DNA of 64,000 nt, taken from positions 6,262,001 through 6,326,000 of the forward strand of contig CM057141.1 in assembly GCA_029964075.1 (NCBI GenBank), written 5' to 3'. The DNA is from Patiria pectinifera. Lineage: Eukaryota > Echinodermata > Asteroidea > Valvatida > Asterinidae. Of this stretch, positions 22,601-33,875 are shown piece after piece (position 1 is the first letter of the stretch; every line of letters begins with the position of its first letter). The notes under the pieces were generated by a model. The model did not search any database. It saw only the letters and a program-made list of their open reading frames with translations, and was not told the DNA's origin. A program made the translations under genes and the position numbers.

Positions 22601-25600
22601 TTCTCAAATAAGTCGGGGTAAAAGGGGCCAGGAATCGCCTGAGATTGCACCACAGAGCATCTAGAATCCCAAATTTCCACAAATTTTCCCGCATTAATTC
22701 TCGGAGCATGCTCTAAAGGTTTTTCCCCCGTCTAAAGAAATCCTGGATCCGCGCCTGAGTACCATGCACACATTTAATTCGTGACTGAACACGTACGTAC
22801 GTGCACAACGTACGCTACATGTACAGTATGCAAGCGATCTGTATATCGTACCACTTTCACTGTAAACGCTCGCTAGCCGGCCGCGCCGTCCTTGCTTCGT
22901 ACGTACGTACGTACATGTACATGCATGACTTTCTGTGATCAATACCACAGCCTGTTTGTGATGATAAACATTGAGGATATATTTGCTGGAATCAACCATG
23001 GATGTAGAAATAAACCAGGGCAAATCAAAGCCTTGTTTGCATGATCCAGATACAGATGCGCATATAGGCCATTAATTCAATCTATTTTTTTCACTCCGTG
23101 ATTAAATTTGTGTATTTGTGTAAGTCGGCAAAATGACGACTTGCAGCAGAAGCCGACATTCGCGTAAGTCGTCACAAATTCTCTGGTCCCGAGCGTGCCG
23201 TCTTAGCCGGAGTTTACTGTACAATTAATTGCACCATAAATGCAGAAGCCTGATATACATGTAACTACACCAAACCAAAGCTAATATTTCTTGACCGGGA
23301 TGGCGGATCTCACCTGCGTCGCTGTGCTGGGTTTTTTGGCCGTTAACCATCCTACGCAGAAGCACAATAGCACGAAGAAACCGGTGATGCTTCCAACCAG
23401 AACACCGGCAAGTTCACTAGGTGATAGCAAGGGAGCTGTGAAAATTGCAGAAATCATAAGATCAATTCTTAGAAATACCGTCGTGATCTTCAACAAATTC
23501 ATTTTTTTCTGGCATGGCGTAACTTTTTTTGTATTCTGGGCACTAAGATAAAAAAAAAAAGTCTCCGGTTTCTGGTATGGAGCTTACCCAAAAAGTGGTG
23601 CGGTGACGCGGCTTTCTTTTTTTTCCCCCTGACTTTTTTGCTTCAAATGTCAGCTGATGACTGCAAATGGTGCCCGACTAAACTTAGTGAAAATATATGG
23701 GAGTCCAGAGAGGCCACATAGAGCTTATTCTCGATCATAACCCCATCTAAAAACACGTTAAAATTGTGCAGCAGCAGGATTCCAGTCAAACCAGTGAGTT
23801 TGGCGGTTTGAGACATCATCTTTCATTGAAAAAAAAACTTTTTCATTTTGCCGACGCGCATGGCTACGGCGACGCGCGCATACCAGAAACTGGAGACTTT
23901 TTTTTTTTGGCCTAACAAAACTTCAAAAATATTTTTTTTTCTACTTTTTTTTTGGGGGGGGGGGTTGCTTTTCCAGACCTATAGATCAACCCTGTGAGTA
24001 GCCTGGTTTCTGGTCCCCGCATTGTCAATTCTGAAAGGGGGCCGGGAACCGGTCTACCTAGCACAAGGTGAAGTATTTTTGGGTCGTAAATAATTCATCA
24101 CTTGTCAAGTTTCTTTGTCCACAAAACATGAGCCAATCTGTTCAAGTCAATGCCCCATTCTGAACAACTTTTGTAGCGCTAGAAAAATAACAACTTAGGA
24201 ACAGAAGTCTCTCTTTCGGGGTGGACATACGGTACATCTTTAACACAATGAGCATCATGGCAAGCATACGTCAAGGAGATATATCGTCTTTAAATTACAC
24301 AAGCTGGAGATTACGGGCAGTTTATTAGCTCAATGTTAATTGCACACTCCGTCTGATTATGGCAAGTTATTTTGCACTCAAAGAAGTGCATGATAGAGAA
24401 TACAACCAAAGCGACATCTCAAGCTACATTTTCACACCAGTTAAAGTCTTGAGACACAGTTAGTGCAAAATAAAGCGCAGGGTGATTGGGCCACGCATAG
24501 GAACAATTAAACCTTTTCCACAGACTGTGAATATAGTAACAAATACAAACAGCTTTGTTCAATTGCACTACTGATGTGATAATTGTAGGGTTTGGGCTGT
24601 TGGGACAAATCCTTAATTAACGAAGTCCTGAAATTCGCTTCAACGCTTTCATACTGAGTATGAGTCGCCTCTAGTCAGTGCATGATTTTGACCCTCCTGC
24701 TGTCTGAACAGTTATAGACAGTCAAAAAAAATTTCCCCTGCCATGCCTTTTCCACAGACTAGTCACCAGCAGTCAGATCATGTTTCACGCAAGCGCTGTG
24801 ACTAGTCAAATCCAGTCAACAGACAAAAGCAGGCAATTGGTAGGCCCAGCTGGCCTGCAGTCAAAGCATAGCTGTCTCAAGTTACGTAAACAGTCACAGC
24901 TAGTCAAGCCTCCTTTGAAAAACAATCGCTTGATTGATTTTGACTGAAAGGACAACTTTGCACAAATGTATGTTTGCATAGGAGGGTTAATATATTCTTA
25001 CAATCAGGGCTTTCCTGGATGCATCGGACCCAGACATCTCTGGAATGATCGCAGTCGCTGTTGCCCCAGCCACTATGACTACACTGGACGAGTCTTTGCT
25101 CGTCGCCTACACAATTGACATTCTCCAACAGGACTTTCGTCATATTTATAAGGAATGAGTAGTACTTGAGGCCATCTGCAAAGTAAAAAACAAAATTACA
25201 GGGCCATCATGATCATGATCAAAACGATCACTGTGCTGCTATGCACAGTTGAAACACCCCCCCCCCAGGGCGGATCCAGGGGGACGTCGCAATAAAGGCA
25301 GGCAATGAGTACACCACCATCTTTTCCTCAAAAACTTTTTTGGGGACTAACATTTTTTTTGGTCCCCCCCCCCCAAAAAAATTGTGTTCTGGATCCACCC
25401 TTGCCCCCCGCCCCTCATCAGTCACAAAGAGAGGGAGTCGGGGGAGCCCACCAGCAAAGACATTATAAAGCATTGTAAACGGCACCTGAAGCTCGCATGA
25501 AGATGTCGCTGATTTTTACACATGATCAAATTCAAGTTGTGAGTGTTTTTTGGAATACGTGCCTGAACCACTACAGCTGCAACACACAACACTCTTTTAA

Positions 25601-28600
25601 CTTGAAGCAAAGTGTACTGCCAAGTTTTCATTAAGTTAATGCAATGGTTTAACCAGTTTCTGGTGTTTTTGTGTTTCAGAGGCAACAGTGACGTGGGTTC
25701 GAGCCCGCCGGCGGACACTTGTGCTCTTAAGCAAGGCACTTAACCATTATTGCTTCGTCCTTCGGATGGGACGTTAAGCCGTAGGTCCCGTGTGTTGTAT
25801 AAATGCACGTAAAAGAACCCAGTAAACACTTATCGCTAAGAGAAGGGGTTTGCCCCGGTGTTTCTGGCCTCCTGTATAAACTCCCACGTGGAGTATTTAG
25901 GAGAAGAACCAACCAAGAACCAAGAACCAAGTTCGGGAGGGGTTTAATTTTGCTGAAAATTTTGAAACTTTCAAAATGCAAAATTTTCCAGCCAACTTCT
26001 GATAAACAGCCAAACGCCCCAAACACTGATTCCCAAGAATGATTTCAACAGTATTTGGAGAGTAAATTGTACAACAATAGGCCGTGCACAACGGCCAACA
26101 CAACCTTGACGTCTTAATCCGTCTGTACTGCCTGGGCACAAAACAAGGTAGATCGAGGAGAAGAAAACTAAAAGCAGTTAAAGGAAATCATTTGTATTAG
26201 GACGAATCGTGAAAAGATTCGGTATTGGATTTTGCACTTAACCAACATAATTGTTTTTTTTGTTTACTCTCCATTCAGGATGCACAAATTTCCCAACCTC
26301 GTTCCCATGGGTACGAGATCTTGCTGCGCCATGATGCCTTACGCGAATTCAACCCCTGGAATTGTGTAATTTAAATGTTTCAAAATATGGCACATTATAA
26401 TAAGGCTGCAGTTTATCCGTTTTACGCGCCGACGCCATCTTTAAAATGTTGAAAGTTATGTTTTTGAAGAATCAATGCTTTCAAACATAAGGTTTGGACG
26501 TTGCGTTATTTAGCAAAGATTTGTATTAAAGGTATGTACCCCTTTCGTCCCTTTACAACCGCAGATTCAGGTGTTTTTTTAAACGAAAAACGAGGCTGCC
26601 ATAATCCATATTGTACAGGCATCGCGCAGTTTTGAATATTTGTACGTGACGCGACATGCAAAGCACGCGAGTGCATTATGGGTGCGCCCGGCATGCAGTC
26701 TTCCAAATGCCCGCGCAGTACGCTTTGAATAGCCAGTCAGCATCGTTTACATGTACATCACGGCCAGGGGTTAGTGAAGGAACGTGCTCGCGCCCATGGA
26801 GTCGAGGCTGCAAATTTCTGGAATTCAAAATAATGAAACGTGGAAAAGTAACCAACCATACTCTTCGAAAGCGGCAAATCCAAGTTCTTTGCAGAGCACA
26901 TCGCTGTTGATCGTAGTCCAGCCAATATCACAGATTGTGCCCAACTGCCCTTCAAAGTAAATAACGACACGACCTGTTGACTCCTCCCCGCCATGCATAA
27001 GTTGAACTTTGCCGTTGTCTGGAAAGACAGCCAAAAGAAAAAAACAAGCAAGTCAGGTGTGTTTATAAACACAAATGCCCCGCAACCATGACTGTTCCCA
27101 TGACATAACACCACTCTTTTAACATCAACTTACATGTACCTTGGTCACATGGAACATTCATTGACAGCATTAGTGTCTTCTGTAGGTTTTATATGAATTA
27201 ATCCCTAATCCCTATAATCTCAGAATAAATACAAGATTTCTATTGTTTTAGCCACTGTGAACTTGACCCTTGACCTTTTGGCCCCAAATGCAAAAGGCTT
27301 CTTAGGATTGCCAAAAACAATCCACAAACCAAATTTGAAGTTCACATGTAAAGTATTTCTCAAGTTATCGCGCTGACAAGATTTCTATTGTTTTAGCCAC
27401 TGTGAACTTGACCGTTGGCCTTTTGGCCCCAAATGCAAAAGGCTTCTTAGGATTGCCAAAAACAATCCACAAACCAAATTTGAAGTTCACATGTAAAGTA
27501 TTTCTCAAGTTATCGCGCTGACAAGATTTCTATTGTTTTAGCCACTGTGAACCTGACCTTTGGCCTTTTGGCCCCAAATGCAAAAGGCTTCTTAGGATTA
27601 CCAAGAACACTCCACAAACCAAATTTGAAGTTCATATGTTAAGTATTTCTCAAGTTATCGCGCTGACAAGATTTCTATTGTTTTAGCCACTGTGAACTTG
27701 ACCTTTGGCCTTTTTGCCCCAAATGCAAAAGGCTTCTTAGGATTACCAAGAACAATCCACAAACCAAATTTGAAGTTCATATGTTAAGTATTTCTCAAGT
27801 TATCGCGCTGACAAGATTTCTATTGTTTTAGCCACTGTGAACTTGACCTTTGGCCTTTTGGCCCCAAATGCAAAAGGCTTCTTAGGATTACCAAGAACAA
27901 TCCACAAACCAAATTTGAAGTTCATATGTTAGGTATTTCTCAAGTTATCGCGCTGACACGATTTATCCGGACACCCACACACTCACACACCCACCCACGG
28001 AAGGACAAGGCGGAAACAGTATGCCCCTTCGGCTTCGCCGTGGGGCATAAAAATTATATCAGAAATAGAAAGTAAGTAAAATAAGCATTGAGAGTCAGGT
28101 TTGCGCAGTGGTCCTTTCCTGCTACCGCCCGGGTTCGATTCCTGCCAGGCAGTGTTTTAGTCAGGGTGGTGAAATTATAGCGTTGGGGCAGTTTGCTCCC
28201 AGGACTTCCTAGCCCTTATGGCGTTGGGTCCGGGGAAAATTTTGGATTCTAGATGCTCTGTGGTGCCATCTGAGGTGATTCCTGGCCACTTTCCTCTGAA
28301 TGTTTGGAGCAGAAGTTTTTGAATTATGAGGAGAGTATTTGTTTCATTTAATTGTTTCAAATGTACTATTGCTTTTATAAAGTTTCTTCTCAGTACTCAA
28401 AGTTAAAAACCATGTATTTTCATCTGCATTTTTTTATTGTCTTATTTTTGAAAAGGGATTGTACCAGTTTTTATGACGTATGTAAATTGTTGCAAGGATG
28501 CTTTCTGATGTTACCTACTAGTTCCGCAATGTTTTGTCCAAAGTATTTAAACTGCGAGAACAAATTGCTTGAACATTTACATCTACATGCAATGATCAGT

Positions 28601-31600
28601 AACGTGAAAAATGCAACTTTTCGATCTCTACTTTCTTCGAAAGAAATTCAACAAATTGTCATTTAATGGATGGATCATCCATTGATAACGTAAGGGGTGC
28701 TTCAATCTTTTTTTGTGTGGAGTTTCACATCGTTTCTGGAAAAAATTCTTTACATAAATTATCTTGCGATGTTGAAGAACTTATTTTGGAACAAGAAAAT
28801 GTTTCGGACTGTACAAAAGGTATGACTTGTATTTTCGAAGCAGTGGCAATGCTGGTAAATTGTACTTAAGAAAGAACACCCCTTGATCGCAAATGGTGTG
28901 ATCCACAGAGCTCTGTGTATGGCACTGTTGTACATCGCGCTGGATCTACACAGCACAAAACAGCATGTGCTTTTCATAGCGAATGCCTACGTACATGTTC
29001 GTATGAATGGCGTCAAGGTAGAATCATACGGGAAACGTGTGGTTGAATCATGGTTTATTCCAAAGATCCGGTCACTTTTATGTATGGCCAGTACACAATG
29101 TTTGAAGCCGCCGCGAATATATGAACAAACGAAAGCAGACAATTTTTTCAAGCAAGCAAAATTTACAGTGTAGCGGAAATGAGTAGCGCGACTTAAGTGC
29201 AGGGCGTATTTGCGAAAGCGTAGCGGGTGATAGCGCTATTTTCAGGTAATGCCTGGCTAGAACATTGTGCCCTGGTCCACATGTGGATTGGGTTTTCAGT
29301 CCCAACCTGATTACGTGGCTTCCCCCCAAAATACCCTTCACCCTTCACGGGGTTCCCCCCCCCCCCACCTCTAAACCTGAACATGCAATGCCTCTTCTCT
29401 ACAGGTTTCTTCAGGCTTGCAAGCTACAGTACCTAGGGCGCTTTTGAAAAATCCTTGGGTCTATCACCAAGAATGATAGAATAATGACAATAATATGAAG
29501 CATTCAATTTTCACCCACTTGATATGCTGCAGGAGTGTTTGAAATCCAACCTACAAAGAAAACTCTTGATACCTGGATCTGTCCCACTGCAGGTGACGCC
29601 GGCGTCCTGACTATCGCGGCAGGATCCAGTGTTGGACAGCTGGCACTCCTGAAGGTAATTCTCGTCACCTAGACATTGCACATTGTACACAATGGGTCCC
29701 CGAAACCAGTCAGTGCCGAGATGGTTCTCCTTCCACGCATTGACCGCGTCTCCGTAACCAAGCTGCCTACACACCACTTGAGCATCGTCCATGTCCCAGT
29801 AGCTATCACAAACGGTTCCCCAACGCCCAACGTATACCTCCACTCTGCCTTGCATGAGGCTGTTCCCACTGACCAGTCTGATCTTGTAACGATCTAAAAC
29901 TTAGGAGGAAAAAAACAGGGAATATTTTCAACTCCCTGCGTGTTAAAGCAAACCCTTCCCAGTTGCACAAGGAGAGTTTAGGGTGATCACAGGGAGGGAC
30001 ATTCCAGTGCATTGCTTATGATGGCTCAAACTGAAACGAGGACACCAATCCAATGGGCTTGCGTGCATTTAAAGCTAGAGTCCATCATTTGCAGCTATCC
30101 AAAAAGTAACTGGCGTGATTATTGTTGAAAAACATACTTGGTTGAAAGATAGTAAGGTGACTTAACTCCCTGTGAAATTATTCTTTCTGGCAAGCTGTCA
30201 TTTTGAAGAAATCAACTAAAGAAGGCCTTTCCAATGGTGCGTCTTAAGAAGCACCGTTGGAAATTTACGTTAGTAGTTCGCTTTTCTATTCGGCGAAGAG
30301 CGCGCAAGCCTTGACACGACGCACACGCGTGCGTGGTTGCTATAATTCGTTGTATCGGTACGTGACATTGCGTAGCTGCAATCGGCTAGTGGGAACATGT
30401 TTAGGATGCTGAATTAAGGCCCAATTGAAAACATGATTCAGCAACTTTTTGAGATCCTAGAATGTTGTTTTTCTCGAAATAGACAGCTGAAGCTGAGCTG
30501 AAACTTCATCAGGTTAGTTGTTCAGCACCCTTCTTTGGATTTTGAGCACTTTTGTTGCTTCAAACGAACAAAATGCACAAATTACAAATGATGGACTATA
30601 CCTTTAAAATATAGTCGTACATGTACTTCGCGCCATACGTGCGCAAACTAGTGGGTGTTTCTCCCCACAGGACCTCTACAAAAGGGTCGAAAAGCACCAT
30701 CCACTGTTTCCACTAAATTGAATTACCCTAACCCCCTATATTTTCTCATAAACTTCATTTATCTGTCTTCATTAAAAGACAAAATTTCCAGCACCTTGAG
30801 TACCTATTTGTTGGTGGATTCTCCGGTATTATTATTATTATTTTCATATTGTAGCAAGAGATTAATATCTGTCAGAAGCCAATATGGCCCATCAGGCAAG
30901 CACTTCATTCTGGTTTCCTTGGCGTGAAATGACCGAATGTGTTTCTATAGACAGTTATGTACAACCAACTGTACATATTGGTCAAAAAGTCTAGGTACCA
31001 AACCAGCCATGTATACCTGTACGATGAATCAAGCGAGTACAAATTACTTGGCTATAGACCCCCCCCCCCGCCCCCTTTTAAAAAGGGAGAGGTGGGGTGA
31101 CCACTTGGACTAGCCATTTGAATGCAGTACCGATGACGCCCGACGCTGACGCAAAGAAGCTCAGGCTTTGTGCCCATTGGCCATTCTGTGGTCACTGTGA
31201 GGTCTACACAAAATTGGGCTTGTCTGATTTTGAAACTTTTCCTTAACATATTAACAGACATATTACTTTGGGTTATAAAACTAGGAGGGTACTCGATCGG
31301 CAAAAGCTCTATTTCAAAGTGCAAGGAAGCCCTAGTGCATACCCTCTCCATTTGGATCTGTCGTGCCACCACCGCATTGAACTCCCGCGTCTTCGCTATG
31401 GAAGCAGTTTGCATTATTTGAAGCTTTGCATTCTCCAAGGTTGGATTCTAAGCCAGTGCATGCCATGTCGTCCAAAGCGATAACGCCGCTCCCCCAGCCA
31501 AACTTTGCCGATTCGATCGCCGCTACGGCCTTCTCGAATCCGAGCTGACGGCACACCACATAAGCCTCTCTCATGTCCCAATCATCGTCACAGATGGTTC

Positions 31601-31678
31601 CCCAAACGCCGTCTATGTACACCTCCACTCGGCCCTCCAGTTCATTGTCACCGCCCAAGAGACGTACATCATAATCAA
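19602..31678 (-). CDS. SRCR-domain transmembrane receptor, left copy (exons 2-7; signal exon disrupted)
   Basis: Exons 31678-31343, 29893-29573, 27018-26857, 25175-25002, 23435-23314 and 19952-19602 join in frame (phase 1 borders, then phase 0 into the last exon). They encode SRCR1 (VWGTICDDDWDM...DAGVQCGG), SRCR2 (RWGTVCDSYWDM...DAGVTCSG) and SRCR3, which is split over two exons. A transmembrane helix follows (AGVLVGSITGFFVLLCFCVGW), then a 116-residue proline-rich cytoplasmic tail ending in LSTLP. Each SRCR shows six cysteines. The tail holds two PPxY motifs (PPAY, PPPY), ligands for WW-domain proteins such as Nedd4-family ubiquitin ligases. SRCR receptors typically bind microbial or extracellular ligands; the ligand here is unknown. 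Exon 1, with the start codon and signal peptide, is split by an 891-bp element (32666-33556), so this copy is probably not secreted to the membrane unless another first exon exists. Confidence 0.9.
20698..22757. mobile_element. hAT-like element, 2.06 kb, 5-bp TSD, left arm only
   Basis: The ends are CAGGCACGGATCCAGG and inverted CAGGCGCGGATCCAGG. AGTAC is duplicated at 20693-20697 and 22758-22762, and the right arm (about 46231-46245) has the single uninterrupted site. No transposase frame remains. It carries a nested MITE (20893-21218). It also contains words such as GATTCTAGATGCTCTGTGGT, shared with 28225 and 42075. It lies in the intron between the TM and tail exons. Confidence 0.82.
20893..21218. 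mobile_element. Nested hAT MITE with perfect 8-bp TSD
   Basis: Ends CAAGGGCGGATCCAG and CTGGATCCGCCCTTG. GGCAGTAT is duplicated directly on both sides (20885-20892 and 21219-21226). G and C homopolymer runs lie inside. Inserted into the larger element at 20698-22757. Confidence 0.85.
23546..23911. mobile_element. MITE absent from right arm
   Basis: Inverted ends contain AAAAAGTCTCCGGTTTCTGG and its near complement CCAGAAACTGGAGACTTTTT. The right arm runs straight through the equivalent position (about 45440-45450), which defines the insertion. A CTA/TA duplication at the edges is possible. It lies in the intron upstream of the TM exon. Confidence 0.7.
24650..24995 (-). repeat. Dispersed repeat, copy 2 of 4
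   Basis: Matches 44360-44690 of the right arm closely and 9395-9740 and 53760-54325 more distantly. It starts directly after the donor of the second SRCR3 exon. Confidence 0.65.
25266..25403. mobile_element. Small hAT-like MITE shared by both arms
   Basis: CAGGGCGGATCCAGGG at one end and CAAGGGTGGATCCAGAAC inverted at the other, with C/G runs inside. The same element occupies the matching site in the right arm (43940-44074), so it predates the duplication or was copied by conversion. Confidence 0.7.
25670..25960 (+). repeat. tRNA-headed SINE
   Basis: The sequence carries a GTGGGTTCGAGCCCGCC B box, then AGCAAGGCACTTAACCATTA, CCTTCGGATGGGACGTTAAG and GGGGTTTGCCCCGGTGTTTC, ending in ACCAAGAACCAAG tail repeats. 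It resembles the conserved-core SINEs of deuterostomes; family not verified. The partner copy is in the right arm at ~43410-43690. Confidence 0.75.
27033..28047. repeat. 146-bp tandem array plus hairpin tail, left arm only
   Basis: Five copies of a ~146-bp unit start near 27231, 27376, 27521, 27667 and 27812, recognisable by AAGATTTCTATTGTTTTAGC and TTTCTCAAGTTATCGCGCTG. They end in CACACAC-rich sequence and the hairpin TGCCCCTTCGGCTTCGCCGT. The right arm lacks the whole ~1 kb at about 42300, so this is an insertion on the left or a deletion on the right. It lies in the intron before the first SRCR3 exon. Confidence 0.8.
28085..28160 (+). repeat. tRNA-like SINE head (both arms)
   Basis: TTTGCGCAGTGGTCCTTTCC is A-box-like and CGGGTTCGATTCCTGCC is a B box. 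The same unit is inverted at about 42200-42270 in the right arm. Confidence 0.6.
28190..29250. repeat. Old mobile-element remnant shared by both arms
   Basis: Matches 41085-42135 on the right arm. It shares GATTCTAGATGCTCTGTGGT and ACACAGCACAAAACAGC-like words with the hAT-like element at 20698-22757, so it is probably an older relative. Short frames here show no protein family signature. Confidence 0.5.
30069..30607. mobile_element. TTAA-flanked MITE, copy 5 (left arm)
   Basis: TTAA both sides, AGTCCATCATTTGCAGC at one end and CAAATGATGGACTATACC at the other, central GGTGCGTCTTAAGAAGCACC. The equivalent copy in the right arm is 39724-40262. Intronic, between the SRCR1 and SRCR2 exons. Confidence 0.78.
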
Positions 31679-32665
31679 CTAAAGGAGTAAAACCAATTGC
31701 CAGTGTTATTTCTGTAGACTGTACATCCATCACTGATAATATAATCACAAAAACTGTCTTGTTTTTTTCTGATATCTAACACCTGATATGTTTTTTAACA
31801 AATTTACTTTTTCAAAATGAGGTTTTGCCCTGACAGGGTCCCTGCAAGTGCAGAAAAAAACATGCAAAACTAACTCAGGCCAACTTCACTCACTCATTAG
31901 CCGAGAAAATTCTCCAAAAATTGTTTCTCCAAACCTCATTTGGGGAAGAATTCCGTATGATTAACAATGATTATAACATCACTAATTTTCCTGCAGTGAT
32001 ATCAGCCATCGTAAACTAAAGTGATAACAATAACATAAAGTTAAACCATTTTGCAGATACCACCCTCTTTGAAATGGGGGGGGGGGGGCATTACATACTC
32101 CTTGAACTATGATGCTCCGCGGAGCGGAGCATGGAGTATGATGTACAAAGTAGTTATATCAATGTATATGGAGATGTACAAAGTAGTTTATATGGAGATA
32201 TACTCGAGTCAGTAAGTTTATATGGAGAGTCAAGAACTTGAGAAGTATTTCGGGAAAGATTTCCATATATGAATTTCACTCAACACCCTGTGTACAAACC
32301 CTATGAGATTGGACTGAAAAATTCTAAGTGTTTTCTAACTAAATGCTTGTATTTTCTCACTGCTCAAATTGACTTTGATGACATGAAATTGCTATCTGGG
32401 TGCTTGTTAGTATACAGAAGAAAATTAATGAACTTCGTATATGGAAATCTTTCCGTATTTTGTAACAAAATTGGGAATGCTAATGTCTTATAATCATCAT
32501 TTTGGCAATCCTGACCATGTTCATCTGTTCATTGTCAATGTCATGTCTGAGTGAGAGTGATCATTCTTTCTCCAAAATGGCAAATAGCTTCCAAATTTCA
32601 TTTCTTACTCTGTCCACTGGCTCCCCTTGAAGATACAGTGACGATGAAAAACACAAGCCATAACG

Positions 32666-33556
32666 TATGGAAGTGTAGATAGGACATGGTTAAAAATAAA
32701 TCTAATTCGTACGTACGAATTACTAAACCGTACGTACGGTTTAGTAATTGCACGCACGAATTACTAATTCGTGCGTCTGAATTACTAAACCGTCGTGCGA
32801 ATTGCTAAATCGTTGCGTCGATTACTAAATCGTGCGTGCGAAATAATTAGTAATTGCACGTGCGGTTTAGTAATTGCACGCACGATTAGTAATTCGCACG
32901 TGCGGTTTAATAATTCCAGTGGCGTAGCCAGGAACTTTCCAGTGTGGGGAAGAAGGGGCGCCGGGCGCCGGGGGCCTGGAACATTTCAGGTGGGGGGCGT
33001 CATGTAGATCAATGATATTTTTTAGAAACTAAAAATCTCAGTGGAGGGCGACTTGGGGCGACAAGGTTTCATTGGGGGGCTGTCGCAGTGGCGTTGCCAC
33101 GGGGGCCGTGGGGTGACAGCCCCCCTGAAACCTTGTCGCCTACCAGTCGCCCCCACTGAGATTTTGAGTTTCAAAAAAAATTATCATTGATCTACATGAC
33201 ACCCCCCCCTAAAATGTTCCAGCCCCCCAGCGCCCCCTGAAAAATTTCTGGCTACGCCACTGCCTCCACGCCCCGCCCCCCCCCCCCCCTCCCGTGGCTA
33301 CGCCACTGAGTAATTCGTACGTACGGTTTAGTAATTCGTACGTACGAATTAGTATTTCGTACGTACGGTTTAGTAATTCGTACGTACGAATTAGTATTTC
33401 GTACGTACGGTTTAGTAATTCGTACGTACGAATTAGTAATTCGTACGTACGGTTTAGTAATTCGTACGTACAAATTAGTAATTCGTACGTACGAATTAGT
33501 AATTCGTACGTACGAATTAGTTTTATTTTTAACCATGTCCTATCTACACTTCCATA
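32666..33556. mobile_element. Foldback-type element with tandem-repeat TIRs in coding exon 1
   Basis: The ends are TATGGAAGTGTAGATAGG and its exact complement, extending into TTAAAAATAAA. Inside each end is an array of ~20-bp units alternating AATTCGTACGTACG with GTTTA/AATTA; the CGTACGTACG core is itself palindromic. ATAACG is duplicated at 32660-32665 and 33557-33562. The right arm shows the empty site (about 37657-37672). The middle is occupied by a hAT MITE at 32917-33308. No coding capacity. Confidence 0.88.
32917..33308. mobile_element. hAT-type element nested inside the foldback element
   Basis: Ends CAGTGGCGTAGCCAGG and GGCTACGCCACTG. Flanking octamers AATAATTC and AGTAATTC match at 7 of 8. 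Internal inverted copies of the same termini (near 33086, 33250) suggest nested or duplicated ends. Confidence 0.75.
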
Positions 33557-33694
33557 ATAACGCCATAAAACGTAGCTTCGTACTCATTTTCCTTAGGAGA
33601 TTTGCAGGATGGAACTTAAGTTTAAACTTAGCAGCTTAGGCCTACTTGAGTTGAACTACATCATGGCAAAGATAAAAGAGCCGACATGAATTGT

Positions 33695-33872
33695 ATGAGA
33701 CTTGAGAGAATGGTCCGCTTAAAAAAAAGTGACTGGGGAGCCAGCCATAGGAGCCAGCCGGCCGCGCCGGAGATGAGGAAGGGCGCCTCGCACGGTAGGT
33801 AGGTAAAAACTAGATTTTCATCATGCACTGTACATGTGCACTCAAGCAGCTAAACTATTTTTAGGGGGTAAA
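33695..33872 (+). repeat. Dispersed repeat bordering the palindrome core
   Basis: Shares TGGTCCGCTTAAAAAA, GAGATGAGGAAGGGCGCCT, GGTAGGTAGGTAAAAACTAG and CTATTTTTAGGGGGTAAA with the inverse of 57888-58078. It sits between the left arm and the first foldback element and has no counterpart at the right-arm junction. Confidence 0.75.
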
Positions 33873-33875
33873 CAT

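Larger units (their letters stand above)
32609..33587 (-). pseudogene. Signal-peptide exon 1 of left SRCR gene, split by an insertion
   Basis: The intact exon seen in the right arm (37633-37714) is found here in two pieces: 33587-33563 (start codon to codon 9) and 32665-32609 (rest of the signal sequence to a GTAAGA donor). Between them lies an 891-bp element with a 6-bp duplication ATAACG. The frame after the insertion does not continue from the original ATG. The intact counterpart reads LWLVFFIVTVSSRGASG, a clear signal peptide core. Confidence 0.85.
16570..33683 (-). repeat. Left arm of the giant inverted duplication
   Basis: Reverse complement of 37505-53210. Matching landmarks: signal exon 33587/37633, SRCR1 exon 31678/38646, SRCR2 exon 29893/40438, SRCR3 exons 27018/42324 and 25175/44178, TM exon 23435/45555, tail exon 19952/47017, polyA region ~16600/~53200. 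Inner kilobases are ~99% identical. The 3' UTR end is clearly diverged but alignable. Left-only insertions lie at 20698-22757, 23546-23911, ~27033-28047 and 32666-33556, with further extra sequence in the 3' UTR. Confidence 0.9.

Noticed and set aside
25670..26042. Overlapping frames of 80-99 codons in the SINE and its flank (also the right-arm copy)
   Set aside because: They follow the SINE sequence and are duplicated with the arms. No domain or splice structure.
27231..27957. Possible CRISPR-like or regularly spaced repeat array
   Set aside because: The units are contiguous 146-bp tandem copies without unique spacers, in a eukaryotic intron.
32269..32493. 74-codon frame conserved exactly in both arms (also 37830-38054)
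   Set aside because: Conserved only because the surrounding arm is nearly identical. It lies in intron 1 antisense to the receptor, with no domain and no splice or start context.
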